From positions 1 through 47,380 of the IMG/VR virus record IMGVR_UViG_3300017917_000934: a stretch of DNA of 47,380 nt; one strand, 5' to 3'. Source of the DNA: a virus. A program made the position numbers and the translations under genes. This document shows, piece after piece, positions 15,316 to 22,940 of the stretch. Under the pieces are notes generated by a model. That model did no database searches. It was not told where the DNA came from and saw only the letters and a program-made list of their open reading frames with translations. The number at the start of each line of letters is the position of its first letter. Position 1 is the first letter of the stretch.

Positions 15316-16887
15316 TTACATTATATAAAATGGCATAGGCTCAACAATATCTTCTAGGCTATCTTTCATAGTATAGTCTAACTGACTGTCAAAACTCTGC
15401 AAAACTTGTGCCATACGCACTATAAGCAACATACTCATAACCAAGTCATCTGTTTCGCCTGGTTTGGCCGCAAAACTAGCGTTATGCGCAACAAAGGTTT
15501 TTAGTTCAGATATAAGACTACGGCTTACTATAGTCATACGCTTGCTTTCAATTAGATTTTTTAGTTTAGCACAGGCGGCTATTTTTGATTTATTTGTAGT
15601 ATTGAATCCTTTGCGGAATCTACGACCACCCGAACTCATATTTCTAGGTTCACTTAAGAATATACCACGTATGTTTTCTTCACCTATTTCTGCTACACAA
15701 ATTAGTGCGGCTTCTCCTACTGTGTTGTTTTCTATTGAGTAGTAGATATTGTTTTGATTTACTGTTTCACTGATGTATTTGGTAATTTCTGTAAGTATAC
15801 CTACTTGCTGTTGTATGGGTGTGCGATTATGTTGCCACTCTGCTACCTGGCGGAATGTAGGTAATTCAAATACTTGAATACCTGCAGGGTCGCCACCAGT
15901 ACCTAAACTAGGGTCTAAGGCCACTGCGTAAGTGTATTGTGGTTCTGGCTTTTTATACCAGCGTACATGCCCTTGGCGTTCTATAGGATCTATGCCTGCC
16001 ATTTCAACTAAATGACTAGGATTGATTAGTGTTTCATCCCAAATAATAGATTCACAATCCCTCTCTCGACGGAAACGTTCATCACCTAATTGCGCACGTT
16101 GCTGTTCAGCCCACTTGTCATCACGATCTGGGTGCTCTTTCCAGTAACTTCTAAATGCTTTGAATCCATTTATACCTATTTCTGTAGGCTCACCATACTC
16201 ATCTACGCATTTGTTGGCGCCTTTCCATAGGGTAGCAAACTGGTCTTCATCACTGTTAGGTGTTGAAGTAATAATACATTTACCACCAGTTGCTAGTGTG
16301 GGACTAATAGAGGTCCAAAATTCTCGTCCTATGGTAGGGCGAACGAACGCAAACTCGTCACAGTATAGTAATGATATAGACATACCACGACCTGTGTTTT
16401 CTGTTGTTGTAGCACTTACTATACGACTACCATTATCAAAATCGATACTACCTTTGTTATAACTCACAGCACCTGCACGTATAAAGTCTGGTACGCTTTC
16501 ATAAGCGTAACGAATACGTTGCATGATTTCTTGTGAGCCTGTATATTTGTGTGCGGCAATTAGAATAGTTGAATCAGGCACAAACATGGCGTACCATAAT
16601 AGGTATCCTGCGGCTGACGTTGACTTACCTGTTTGCCGGGGCATTAGCGATATGCTATAGCGATAGTTATGATATGTATGGATTAAGCGTTTTTGATAGT
16701 CAAAGGGTTCATACAGCATACGTCCTTTTGTAGGGTGTTGTATGTAAAAGTAGTTACTCATAAAATATTCTGGACCTGTAACAGGATCCGAACACTTTAC
16801 GAATTCTTGTATTTGTGCCTGAGTAAAAGCCGTTTGCGTATGTGGCTTTTTAACTAAGACGTTATCTGTACCTTTTGCTGCTGCCAT
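15316..16887 (-). CDS. 17: gp17, terminase large subunit
   Basis: The packaging motor: an N-terminal ATPase translocates DNA into the prohead and a C-terminal nuclease cuts the concatemer. The 523-residue protein shows Walker A MPRQTGKST (82-90), Walker B SLLYCDEFA (D177, E178), the coupling motif TSTPN (207-211), and RNase H-like nuclease residues in ALDPSLGTGGDPAG (D325), IENN (E386) and GETDDLVMS (D480, D481). T4 gp17 is 610 residues; the N-terminus is shorter here. The start at 16887 has no Shine-Dalgarno but has TATAAGTA exactly 5 nt upstream. The small subunit gp16 is not adjacent, being five genes upstream. Confidence 0.95.
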   Translation of the reverse strand: MAAAKGTDNVLVKKPHTQTAFTQAQIQEFVKCSDPVTGPEYFMSNYFYIQHPTKGRMLYEPFDYQKRLIHTYHNYRYSISLMPRQTGKSTSAAGYLLWYAMFVPDSTILIAAHKYTGSQEIMQRIRYAYESVPDFIRAGAVSYNKGSIDFDNGSRIVSATTTENTGRGMSISLLYCDEFAFVRPTIGREFWTSISPTLATGGKCIITSTPNSDEDQFATLWKGANKCVDEYGEPTEIGINGFKAFRSYWKEHPDRDDKWAEQQRAQLGDERFRRERDCESIIWDETLINPSHLVEMAGIDPIERQGHVRWYKKPEPQYTYAVALDPSLGTGGDPAGIQVFELPTFRQVAEWQHNRTPIQQQVGILTEITKYISETVNQNNIYYSIENNTVGEAALICVAEIGEENIRGIFLSEPRNMSSGGRRFRKGFNTTNKSKIAACAKLKNLIESKRMTIVSRSLISELKTFVAHNASFAAKPGETDDLVMSMLLIVRMAQVLQSFDSQLDYTMKDSLEDIVEPMPFYIM

Positions 16888-16892
16888 ACTAT

Positions 16893-16900
16893 TACTTATA
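16893..16900 (-). promoter_or_regulatory. Possible late octamer TATAAGTA, 5 nt before gp17 ATG
   Basis: TATAAGTA on the minus strand differs from T4 TATAAATA at one base and lies 5 nt before the gp17 ATG, the same spacing as at 15302 and 27054. No Shine-Dalgarno is visible for gp17. Confidence 0.4.
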
Positions 16901-16923
16901 CTAGTATGTTAGTGTATGTTTAA

Positions 16924-17235
16924 TTACCAGGGCGTTTCGCCTGTTAGATATGGTTTTGAGAACCACAAGCGGAACCATTCTGGGCTTCCGGGTTGAATAT
17001 TATTTTCTTGTTGGTATTGTATATTTTTGTTAGCAGTGATACTCATATTACTACCATCTGTAACTACACTACCCTCACCTTTGTATTCTTGTAGGCGACC
17101 AATATTATTATTGCTTAACCCTGCCAAACGTTGCATGTCATGTAAAGGGTCTTGATCGTCTAGTACTGCTTCTGGTATCAAATCCTCTGTTTTATAGAAG
17201 TTTGATGAGGTCAATTTAAGTTCTTTAGACACCAT
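16924..17235 (-). CDS. Conserved hypothetical head-region protein (103 aa)
   Basis: Not assigned. From the ATG at 17235 the protein is 103 residues; a TTG at 17259 would add 8 without support. It contains MQRLAGL at about 34-40, a motif also found in the 589-aa and 749-aa proteins. It ends with PGSPEWFRLWFSKPYLTGE, a C-terminal signature I associate with a small conserved protein next to terminase in marine T4-like phages. The middle is Asn/Gln/Gly-rich and probably unstructured. It overlaps the end of the 120-aa gene by 11 nt and lies 36 nt before gp17. A packaging or head-assembly role is inferred from position only. Confidence 0.65.
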   Translation of the reverse strand: MVSKELKLTSSNFYKTEDLIPEAVLDDQDPLHDMQRLAGLSNNNIGRLQEYKGEGSVVTDGSNMSITANKNIQYQQENNIQPGSPEWFRLWFSKPYLTGETPW

Positions 17236-17587
17236 ACTTGTTCTTCTTTGGTTTAGCAACAGGACTGACAGAGTTTACTTTATCTATTTCTTCGCTGCCT
17301 TTAGTGCTATGGGTATGTGTTACTAGGCCAAATTCTTTACGAGCATGATTAATTATTTCTTGATCAGCCTCGCTATAACCAATGGTGGTAAACTCACTGC
17401 CCACAGGGCCCAATTTATCATCTACATCATTTGGGCTTTTTGCTAATGCGACACCAAATCTATAGGCTATATAAGGATGACTATTGTTGTCAAGATAGGG
17501 ATAACTAGTAATGTTACTTACGGCCTGAGTAGTTGCCTTGCGTAACTTACCTCGTGCTGCTTCAGAAATAATTTCGTTAATTTTCAT
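17225..17587 (-). CDS. Putative internal head protein with targeting-like N-terminus (120 aa)
   Basis: The start MKINEIISE-A closely resembles the capsid-targeting sequence of T4 internal proteins (MKTYQEFIAE-A), including the IxE site cut by the prohead protease. The following 70 residues (YPYLDNNSHPYIAYRFGVAL then AKSPNDVDDKLGPVGSEF) form a conserved domain I associate with marine T4-like phages, of unknown function. The C-terminus is basic (KPKKNKYGV). It starts 4 nt after the 117-aa gene and overlaps the 103-aa gene by 11 nt. If the peptide works as in T4, the protein is packed in the prohead and may be delivered with the DNA. Confidence 0.7.
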   Translation of the reverse strand: MKINEIISEAARGKLRKATTQAVSNITSYPYLDNNSHPYIAYRFGVALAKSPNDVDDKLGPVGSEFTTIGYSEADQEIINHARKEFGLVTHTHSTKGSEEIDKVNSVSPVAKPKKNKYGV

Positions 17588-17590
17588 TGT

Positions 17591-17944
17591 TTACCACTTA
17601 CGGCATGACCAGTAACGTGCTTTTGTACGTGGTCCTGGATTATCACAGTTATGACGTGCTCTAAAACTTTTACGTCTTGCTGGATTGCTTTTCTTAATGC
17701 GCATGTTAGGATCACCAAAATTTACTTTTTTGATGTTACCAGTTGAGGGATCCTTAACATAAACCTTAAACTTCTTAACATCGCCACGCATAGGCTTACC
17801 AAGAGGTACTTTGCGACCACGATATTCTGCTTCATAAAGACCGTCTTCATCATACCATAAATCTCCGTAGGCTTCGTAGAATTCGTCGCCATGATAGATT
17901 TCTTCTGCTATGATAGACTCTGCTAAGAATTCATTAAACTTCAT
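17591..17944 (-). CDS. Putative internal head protein, basic C-terminus (117 aa)
   Basis: The N-terminus MKFNEFLAE-S resembles the T4 capsid-targeting sequence and carries LAE and IAE cleavage-type sites within the first 14 residues. An acidic stretch (YHGDEFYEAYGDLWYDEDG) is followed by KKFKVYVKDPSTGNIKKVNF then GDPNMRIKKSNPARRKSFRA and RHNCDNPGPRTKARYWSCRK. This strongly basic, two-cysteine C-terminal domain is conserved in marine T4-like phages and is of unknown function. The basic domain suggests DNA binding inside the head. AAAGGAC precedes the ATG. It lies 2 nt after the 589-aa gene. Confidence 0.7.
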   Translation of the reverse strand: MKFNEFLAESIIAEEIYHGDEFYEAYGDLWYDEDGLYEAEYRGRKVPLGKPMRGDVKKFKVYVKDPSTGNIKKVNFGDPNMRIKKSNPARRKSFRARHNCDNPGPRTKARYWSCRKW

Positions 17945-17946
17945 AA

Positions 17947-19716
17947 TTAGTCCTTTATTTCACTAATTAAACTTTCGTATGCTTTCCATAGTGCTTCCTC
18001 TTTAACAGCCATTGGGTTATCACCTGGATATTCTTTCTTGTATTGTTTCTTAGCACGATTTAAGTCTGCACCTGCAGGAATAGCAGCATCAACACCAGCA
18101 GTTTCTTCACGAGGTGTATTCGTATATTCTACATCACGGGCTTCATCAACTTCTTCGCCTTCATCACTTGCTAGTGCTTCAACTTTTGGCATACCTGCTA
18201 GTTTGCGAATTAGATTCATAGCATCTTCTTCGCCATTGGCAGAGATGTTAATGTTTACATCTTCTTTAACAGTGTATTTCTTACCGTCAACTTCAAATTC
18301 TTTAGCACCTGCAGCACGTGCTTTGGCTAATGCTCCAGAGAATTCGTTACCTTCACCCATAGTGTCTTCATCTAAGTCTTCGTCGCCTTCATCGTTGAAA
18401 ACTTCAACTTCAGCGTCATCTGGGTCCATACCACGTTTAATAAGTTCATGATAGCGTTCTAATTTTGCTTCATCGTCGAGTGCTTCATCCATTGTGTCTG
18501 GACTTTCTTCTACGTTCACTTCGTTATATACTTCTGTTTCTTTAACTGGCAAACCTGCTAAACGAGCGATTTCATCTAGTTCTTGTTGTGCGTCCATTAC
18601 TGGTGTTTCCTCTACAAATGAATTCATTGGGCTACCACACTCTGCAATTTCTTTGCAATAGTGACTGTATGATGTAGCAACATCACCTAAGAAATCAGGA
18701 TCTAACATTAAGTTTCTTGCTACAGTTGTTTTCATATGTTGTGATAACAACTCATCATATACTGCTTTACGGAACTCATCACCTGCTGTGTTTAGCGCAG
18801 GATTCTTATCAGCAAGTGCTTTAGCAATACGTTCGTATGTATAGTCACTTTCTTGAATCATTACGCTTTCTTGTAGTTTACCTGCTTTATGTGCTTTCCA
18901 TGCTGTAGCATAAGCAATACCTTTTTCTTTCTTAGATAGTTTGCCGTCTTTAGCATAACCTTTCTTAATATGCTTGACCATACGTTCTGCTTTGGCGCCT
19001 GGTGGTGCTACTTCATCCATCTTGTCGTGTTTAGCACGTAGTTTGGCCATTTTCTCTTTGCTAGCGCCTTCACGTCCTGCTTGTTGTAAGGCTTTCATAC
19101 CTTCTTTGCCATACTTCTTTTTACCTAAGTATGCTTGTAGACCGCTTTCATCTACTTCGTCTTTTTCATCATCTTTCTGTGCAGATCCGCCGTAAGCACG
19201 ACCTTTAACAACACGTGCGGATGATTTCTTATCATCATACTCGCCCTTTTCAGCACGCTCATCTTCTTGTTTATCTTTTAATGCTTGTAGACGTTTACGT
19301 TTTTCTGCTTTGCTTTTATCTGTTTTTGCTGGCTCTGCATCTTTAGCCGCATCTTTCATTGGCTCATCAGTATCACCATCATCATCTAAATCTAAGAAAT
19401 CTGGTTTTGCTTCTTCACCTAATTTTTTACCTGCGGCGGCGGCTTTTTGGAATTTCTTTTTACCGTATTTTTTACGACCAATAGCGGCTGCCACTGCTTC
19501 TGGATCCTCAGCACTACCACCTTTAGCAATGGCTGCTACTGTTTTCTTAAAACCCATGTATTTTTCTTCTAGGTTCTTAACAGCCTCCATGATACTGCCA
19601 CGTGGTTCAACGTTTTCGTATGTAGGTTCTGTTTTGACATCCTCTTTAACTGGAGTCATTTTAGGATCTAGGTTCTTAAATATACCTAGAATATCATACA
19701 TTTTTTTATCGCTCAT
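17947..19716 (-). CDS. Highly charged head-core-type protein (589 aa)
   Basis: The sequence is very rich in Lys, Glu, Asp and Ala, mostly helical or disordered. It has the EF-hand-like FLDLDDDGDTDEPM (107-120), two related GKKKYGK-type basic segments (about 80-98 and 197-215), and a block GAKAERMVKHIKKGYAKDGK then LSKKEKGIAYATAWKAHKAG which I associate with virion proteins of marine T4-like phages. Two copies of a short motif, ARLAGLPVKE (384-393) and RKLAGMPKVE (504-513), occur in its second half. Many (L/I)xE sites suit cleavage by the prohead protease. AAGGACAA precedes the ATG. This resembles a scaffold or internal head protein; T4 gp22-type homology cannot be claimed by eye. Confidence 0.6.
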   Translation of the reverse strand: MSDKKMYDILGIFKNLDPKMTPVKEDVKTEPTYENVEPRGSIMEAVKNLEEKYMGFKKTVAAIAKGGSAEDPEAVAAAIGRKKYGKKKFQKAAAAGKKLGEEAKPDFLDLDDDGDTDEPMKDAAKDAEPAKTDKSKAEKRKRLQALKDKQEDERAEKGEYDDKKSSARVVKGRAYGGSAQKDDEKDEVDESGLQAYLGKKKYGKEGMKALQQAGREGASKEKMAKLRAKHDKMDEVAPPGAKAERMVKHIKKGYAKDGKLSKKEKGIAYATAWKAHKAGKLQESVMIQESDYTYERIAKALADKNPALNTAGDEFRKAVYDELLSQHMKTTVARNLMLDPDFLGDVATSYSHYCKEIAECGSPMNSFVEETPVMDAQQELDEIARLAGLPVKETEVYNEVNVEESPDTMDEALDDEAKLERYHELIKRGMDPDDAEVEVFNDEGDEDLDEDTMGEGNEFSGALAKARAAGAKEFEVDGKKYTVKEDVNINISANGEEDAMNLIRKLAGMPKVEALASDEGEEVDEARDVEYTNTPREETAGVDAAIPAGADLNRAKKQYKKEYPGDNPMAVKEEALWKAYESLISEIKD

Positions 19717-19718
19717 TT

Positions 19719-20354
19719 TTATTGTCCTTGTGCTGGGCTAGGGATCTTGTTTTGTTTGCTACCTACTGGACTTGCATCACCTGTAGGAACATCGTTAGTA
19801 GTTTTACCGTATGCTGGGTCTGCTTGTCCACCAATGGTTTTATCATTACCTTCTACTTCAAATTGTGCTGGCTTAGTTAATTCTTTAAGAATTGTTTCAG
19901 CACCAGCATAGGCTTTACTAGCGGCTTTTTGATCTGCGTCCTGTGCTGGATAAGGTTGTGTAAGTACATTTTCGCCTTGCACATATTCACGCAGTTCGCT
20001 TTCACCTTCTACATTCCAACGCCAAATTTCTTCTGGGTGGTACTTAGGCACAACCACAACTTGCGCTGCAGAACAGCCCAAACGTTCGCTAACAATAGCA
20101 CGTAACTGTGCATCATTTAATGGATATTTGAAACTTGCATCCATTAAAAATATTTCGCAATTAGTCATGCTTGGGAAGTCAATGTCGTTTGATTTGATTG
20201 GTAACGTTTTAGGGGCCGTAATGCTGTCAACAACATATCCTGCTAACCCTGCTTTTAACACATCCATCTTGTCCTTAGGGTCACAGTTTGCAACCTTAAT
20301 ACGGAATTCATAGAGTTTTTGTGTTTCACTAAGATATTGTAAAAAATTCTTCAT
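19719..20354 (-). CDS. Putative head protein with targeting-like N-terminus (211 aa)
   Basis: Function not recognised. The start MKNFLQYLSE-T again resembles a capsid-targeting peptide with an LxE cleavage site. Residues 15-125 look folded (alpha/beta: YEFRIKVANCDPKDKMDVLK, NCEIFLMDASFKYPL, AQLRAIVSERLGCSAAQVVV). The C-terminal 80 residues are Gly/Pro/Asn/Lys-rich and disordered, ending in PSPAQGQ. Residues 20-115 recall a small alpha/beta ligand-binding or ferredoxin-like fold. The gene heads the run between gp16 and gp17 and has its own late octamer 21 nt upstream. Confidence 0.6.
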   Translation of the reverse strand: MKNFLQYLSETQKLYEFRIKVANCDPKDKMDVLKAGLAGYVVDSITAPKTLPIKSNDIDFPSMTNCEIFLMDASFKYPLNDAQLRAIVSERLGCSAAQVVVVPKYHPEEIWRWNVEGESELREYVQGENVLTQPYPAQDADQKAASKAYAGAETILKELTKPAQFEVEGNDKTIGGQADPAYGKTTNDVPTGDASPVGSKQNKIPSPAQGQ

Positions 20355-20375
20355 AGTTTAAGATCCATATAGTGT

Positions 20376-20383
20376 TATTTATC
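20376..20383 (-). promoter_or_regulatory. Late promoter octamer GATAAATA (211-aa gene)
   Basis: An exact GATAAATA on the minus strand lies 21 nt before the ATG at 20354 and just after the gp16 stop. It is flanked by a 6-bp inverted repeat, AGTGTT (20371-20376) and AACACT (20387-20392). Confidence 0.7.
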
Positions 20384-20393
20384 AAAAACACTG

Positions 20394-20888
20394 TTATTTT
20401 TTGTTTAGAATTTGTTTTAGCAATTCATTACGGTCAATAACTACACCCTGACCGTCTTCTGCTTCTATTATACGTTCACCGTCATTTTTCTCTTCTGCTT
20501 GCTTGATCTGCATGTCTAAGCGTGCTTTTTTAAGTTGCAGATCAACCATACGTAATTTTTTATCCAACTTGGCTTGTTTGGCTGTGATAGCATGACCCAA
20601 CAGTGTGCCTGCTGTAGCAAGAATGTGTCCGCTAAAACGTGCTTCAACATTCATGCCTAGGTCAATTAGGTCTTGAAACTTTTCTTTGGCTAGATCGCTT
20701 AGTTCATCTAGTTCTTTGTCGCTAACATCTAGATCGTTTACATAGGGCAGAGCAGCGTCTATCTTATCAATAGCAGTGTCTACGGCCGCAATTATCTCAC
20801 GATTTTCCTCAATAGTATGTTCTGCTTCTTCTGCTGTTACTTCTTCAGCAGGTGGTAAATTAAATAGTTCTGAAAGTTTTTGTGTCAT
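20394..20888 (-). CDS. 16: gp16, terminase small subunit
   Basis: T4 gp16 forms a ring that recognises DNA and stimulates the gp17 motor. This 164-residue protein has the same length as T4 gp16. It starts with the marine-type motif KLSELFNLPPAEE and is almost wholly helical, with a long coiled-coil middle (QAKLDKKLRMVDLQLKKARL) and a basic C-terminus (ELLKQILNKK). The first 45 residues are acidic. There is no clear Shine-Dalgarno; GTTAAATA lies 7 nt before the ATG. It follows gp4 by 10 nt. In T4 gp16 is adjacent to gp17, but here five genes of about 3.5 kb intervene. Confidence 0.8.
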   Translation of the reverse strand: MTQKLSELFNLPPAEEVTAEEAEHTIEENREIIAAVDTAIDKIDAALPYVNDLDVSDKELDELSDLAKEKFQDLIDLGMNVEARFSGHILATAGTLLGHAITAKQAKLDKKLRMVDLQLKKARLDMQIKQAEEKNDGERIIEAEDGQGVVIDRNELLKQILNKK

Positions 20889-20895
20889 AGTATAC

Positions 20896-20903
20896 TATTT
20901 AAC
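20896..20903 (-). promoter_or_regulatory. Possible late octamer GTTAAATA, 7 nt before gp16 ATG
   Basis: GTTAAATA on the minus strand differs from GATAAATA at one position and has the same 7-nt distance to an ATG without Shine-Dalgarno as the octamer at 5423. Confidence 0.3.
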
Positions 20904-21330
20904 GTTTGAGATTTTTAAAGATATCGTATTCGGTTACTACACGAAAACGCATATTGTTGGCCTTGCACCAAGCATCGGCTGCGGCCCATTTGGCCATATT
21001 GATTGCAACACTTAATTTGTCTCTTGGTCCGCGAGCACTTTCCATAGTGGTTTCTGCAAGAGGTTTAATCTCAACTACTTCTGTATGTTGGCGTTTATTT
21101 GCATCTTGATAGACTATAATAAAATCAGGCACGTAAATAGTTTGTTTACCTAGCACAGGATTAAAATAAGGTATCTTAATGCCTTCACTTGCCCACTGTG
21201 TTACTGCTGGATTATTATCGCAAAAGTTCATAAAAGCAAACTCCCAACTACTACGATATGTTGGTACACGTTTACCTATGTACTTTTCAGGGTGTTTGAC
21301 TGTGAATTTACCGTTAGCGTATTTGGCCAT
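20899..21330 (-). CDS. 4: gp4, head completion protein
   Basis: T4 gp4 acts on the packaged head before tail joining and has a TnsA/PD-(D/E)XK nuclease-like fold. The 143-residue protein (T4 gp4 is 150) has GKRVPTYRSSWEFAFMNFCD with the family's conserved R-S-x-W-E. It then has IYVPDFIIVYQDANKRQHTE and VVEIKPLAE, giving the PDF and ExK catalytic pair near residues 74 and 94. It then has WAAADAWCKANNMRFRVVTE, a typical end. Its ATG is 1 nt from the stop of the preceding gene, so translation is coupled. The next gene is gp16. Confidence 0.88.
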   Translation of the reverse strand: MAKYANGKFTVKHPEKYIGKRVPTYRSSWEFAFMNFCDNNPAVTQWASEGIKIPYFNPVLGKQTIYVPDFIIVYQDANKRQHTEVVEIKPLAETTMESARGPRDKLSVAINMAKWAAADAWCKANNMRFRVVTEYDIFKNLKR

Positions 21331-21331
21331 T

Positions 21332-21850
21332 TTATGCTAGGATAGCGCGACTTATATATGGACTTACCTGCGGACTGTTAGTCAATCCCAACAGACTTGT
21401 CCCTACTCTATTTAGATTTAAGAACATTGTTAGATAAGCATCTAACTCGCTAATTTGATTATATGCAGTGCTAGGACCCGGTTTAGCATATTGTTTACCG
21501 CTACTAGACCAAGTATCTGTTTGGGGATTATATACATCAGTGTCAACTGCGTCTTGATTAGTTTGTCCTTGATATATTTGAGGCGCATTGGCTCGATTCT
21601 TTTTGCTCAATGCGTTTAACTGATCAACCACACTCATAGGATCAATGTTTTGTTGTAGTGCTGTAAAAATTACCGCCGCTGCAAGATTACGTCCTGTGTC
21701 GGCATTTCCTGTAATGTTTTGAAAATATGCCACAACGGCATCATTAATCATTGGACTAGTATTAGTCGCATTGTTGTAAAAATTATTAAAATAATTTGTG
21801 GTGTCAGGATTGTTTGTGGTTTGTCCTGGTAAATTTCCGTTGATTGCCAT
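21332..21850 (-). CDS. Conserved hypothetical tail/head-region protein (172 aa)
   Basis: Not assigned. The N-terminal 40 residues are Asn/Thr-rich (NLPGQTTNNPDTTNYFNNFY). A helical core follows, with GRNLAAAVIFTALQQNIDPM and VVDQLNALSKKNRANAPQIY. The end, FLNLNRVGTSLLGLTNSPQV then SPYISRAILA, is a C-terminal pattern I associate with a structural protein between gp54 and gp4 in marine T4-like phages. AAGGAG precedes the ATG. It lies 9 nt after gp54 and runs directly into gp4. A virion role is likely from position. Confidence 0.6.
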   Translation of the reverse strand: MAINGNLPGQTTNNPDTTNYFNNFYNNATNTSPMINDAVVAYFQNITGNADTGRNLAAAVIFTALQQNIDPMSVVDQLNALSKKNRANAPQIYQGQTNQDAVDTDVYNPQTDTWSSSGKQYAKPGPSTAYNQISELDAYLTMFLNLNRVGTSLLGLTNSPQVSPYISRAILA

Positions 21851-21859
21851 ATAAACTCC

Positions 21860-22858
21860 TTAACCGCTGCTGCCGCCTATTGCTTTTCGAATGCCTTGTT
21901 GTACAGTTGCGCTTGTTGGTGCAAACACAGTTCCAAAAGGATTTTGTCCACGTAGAATATCATTGCCTATACTGCTAAGGTCTAAACTAGGTGCTTGTTT
22001 TAACTGCACATCACTGCCTGTTAAGATGTTATAAACGTTAATACCGCCATGCACAACTGCACCTAGATCACCATTTTCAATTCCTCTAATAACACCTTGT
22101 ACTCCACCAATTGCTGCACCAGCATTACGTAATGGACTTGGCGTATTATCGTAGTGAATTACATCAAATCCTTGTACTGTACCTTGATCAACTGGACCAC
22201 TATCATATAGAACTGCTTCATAGTTAACCTGCATACTATGTTCCATTGGCGTATAATCGCCTGCTGTGTGTTGTCCGTGTGCAAAAAAGGTTATAGTTGG
22301 TCTAATTAAATTATATGATGTAAATCTTTTTTGATGCAGACTATATATTCTAATTGCTTTAATGTAATTCTGATTTCCGTCATCTTTAACAGGACTATAT
22401 CCCCAAGCCTGTTGTTGACGTTGTTTATATTTGCTGTCGTATCTATATGTTTCTTCAGTGCTTAAATAATCACTGTCTCTGTAATAGTATCTAAAATAAT
22501 TACCCCAAAAATCTAAAACTTTGTCAGCACTGTCATCGTGGAAGGTGATTACCACAGGATCATAAGTTACTCGTTCCTGTTGTACCATTTTACGATTATA
22601 GGCATTGTGTGTGCGATTTTGAATGTTAAACTTGGGTAATTGTACCTGTTTAGCCATTAAGCCAACTTCAATTTGACTGTTTTGATCTGTTTGTACAATT
22701 TCGTTTAAGTCAATAAACACATGATATAGATTGCTTAATTTAGGACTAAGTCTATATAAACCGTCAATAAAAGTACGTGCGCCATGTTGATAGTCGCGTA
22801 TGTTTTGATTTGGTGCTATAGACTGGAGTACACTACCCCATATATTGTTCTGTGCCAT
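21860..22858 (-). CDS. 54: gp54, baseplate tail tube initiator
   Basis: gp54 sits on the baseplate hub and starts polymerisation of the gp19 tube. The 332-residue protein (T4 gp54 is 320) has a tube-like domain: SPKLSNLYHVFIDLN, then VGLMAKQVQLPKFNIQNRTH with NRKMVQQERVTYDPVVITFH and DDSADKVLDFWGNYFRYYYR. This resembles the gp19 pattern, as expected because gp54 mimics the tube. The C-terminal 110 residues are Gly/Asn-rich and end in GGSSG. TCAGGACC-like spacing and a late octamer (22877-22884) precede the ATG. The neighbouring gene upstream is gp19, behind a terminator. Confidence 0.85.
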   Translation of the reverse strand: MAQNNIWGSVLQSIAPNQNIRDYQHGARTFIDGLYRLSPKLSNLYHVFIDLNEIVQTDQNSQIEVGLMAKQVQLPKFNIQNRTHNAYNRKMVQQERVTYDPVVITFHDDSADKVLDFWGNYFRYYYRDSDYLSTEETYRYDSKYKQRQQQAWGYSPVKDDGNQNYIKAIRIYSLHQKRFTSYNLIRPTITFFAHGQHTAGDYTPMEHSMQVNYEAVLYDSGPVDQGTVQGFDVIHYDNTPSPLRNAGAAIGGVQGVIRGIENGDLGAVVHGGINVYNILTGSDVQLKQAPSLDLSSIGNDILRGQNPFGTVFAPTSATVQQGIRKAIGGSSG

Positions 22859-22876
22859 ATACGGTCCTGTTTATAT

Positions 22877-22884
22877 TATTTATC
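22877..22884 (-). promoter_or_regulatory. Late promoter octamer GATAAATA (gp54)
   Basis: An exact GATAAATA on the minus strand lies 18 nt before the gp54 ATG, with ACAGGAC between. It follows immediately after the gp19 terminator. Confidence 0.75.
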
Positions 22885-22887
22885 GCC

Positions 22888-22915
22888 AAAAAGAAGCCCG
22901 GATTTTAACCGGGCT
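22888..22915 (-). terminator. Intrinsic terminator after gp19
   Basis: AGCCCGG (22895-22901) and CCGGGCT (22909-22915) form a 7-bp GC-rich stem with a 7-nt loop, followed on the minus strand by TCTTTTT. It ends the gp18-gp19 transcript. Confidence 0.8.
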
Positions 22916-22940
22916 AATGTTTTGTATATTTTCGTCTGGA

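Noticed and set aside
18038-19741. Plus-strand frames opposite the 589-aa head protein
   Set aside because: Ser/Ala/Leu-rich antisense readings of a Lys/Glu-rich gene; no start signals.
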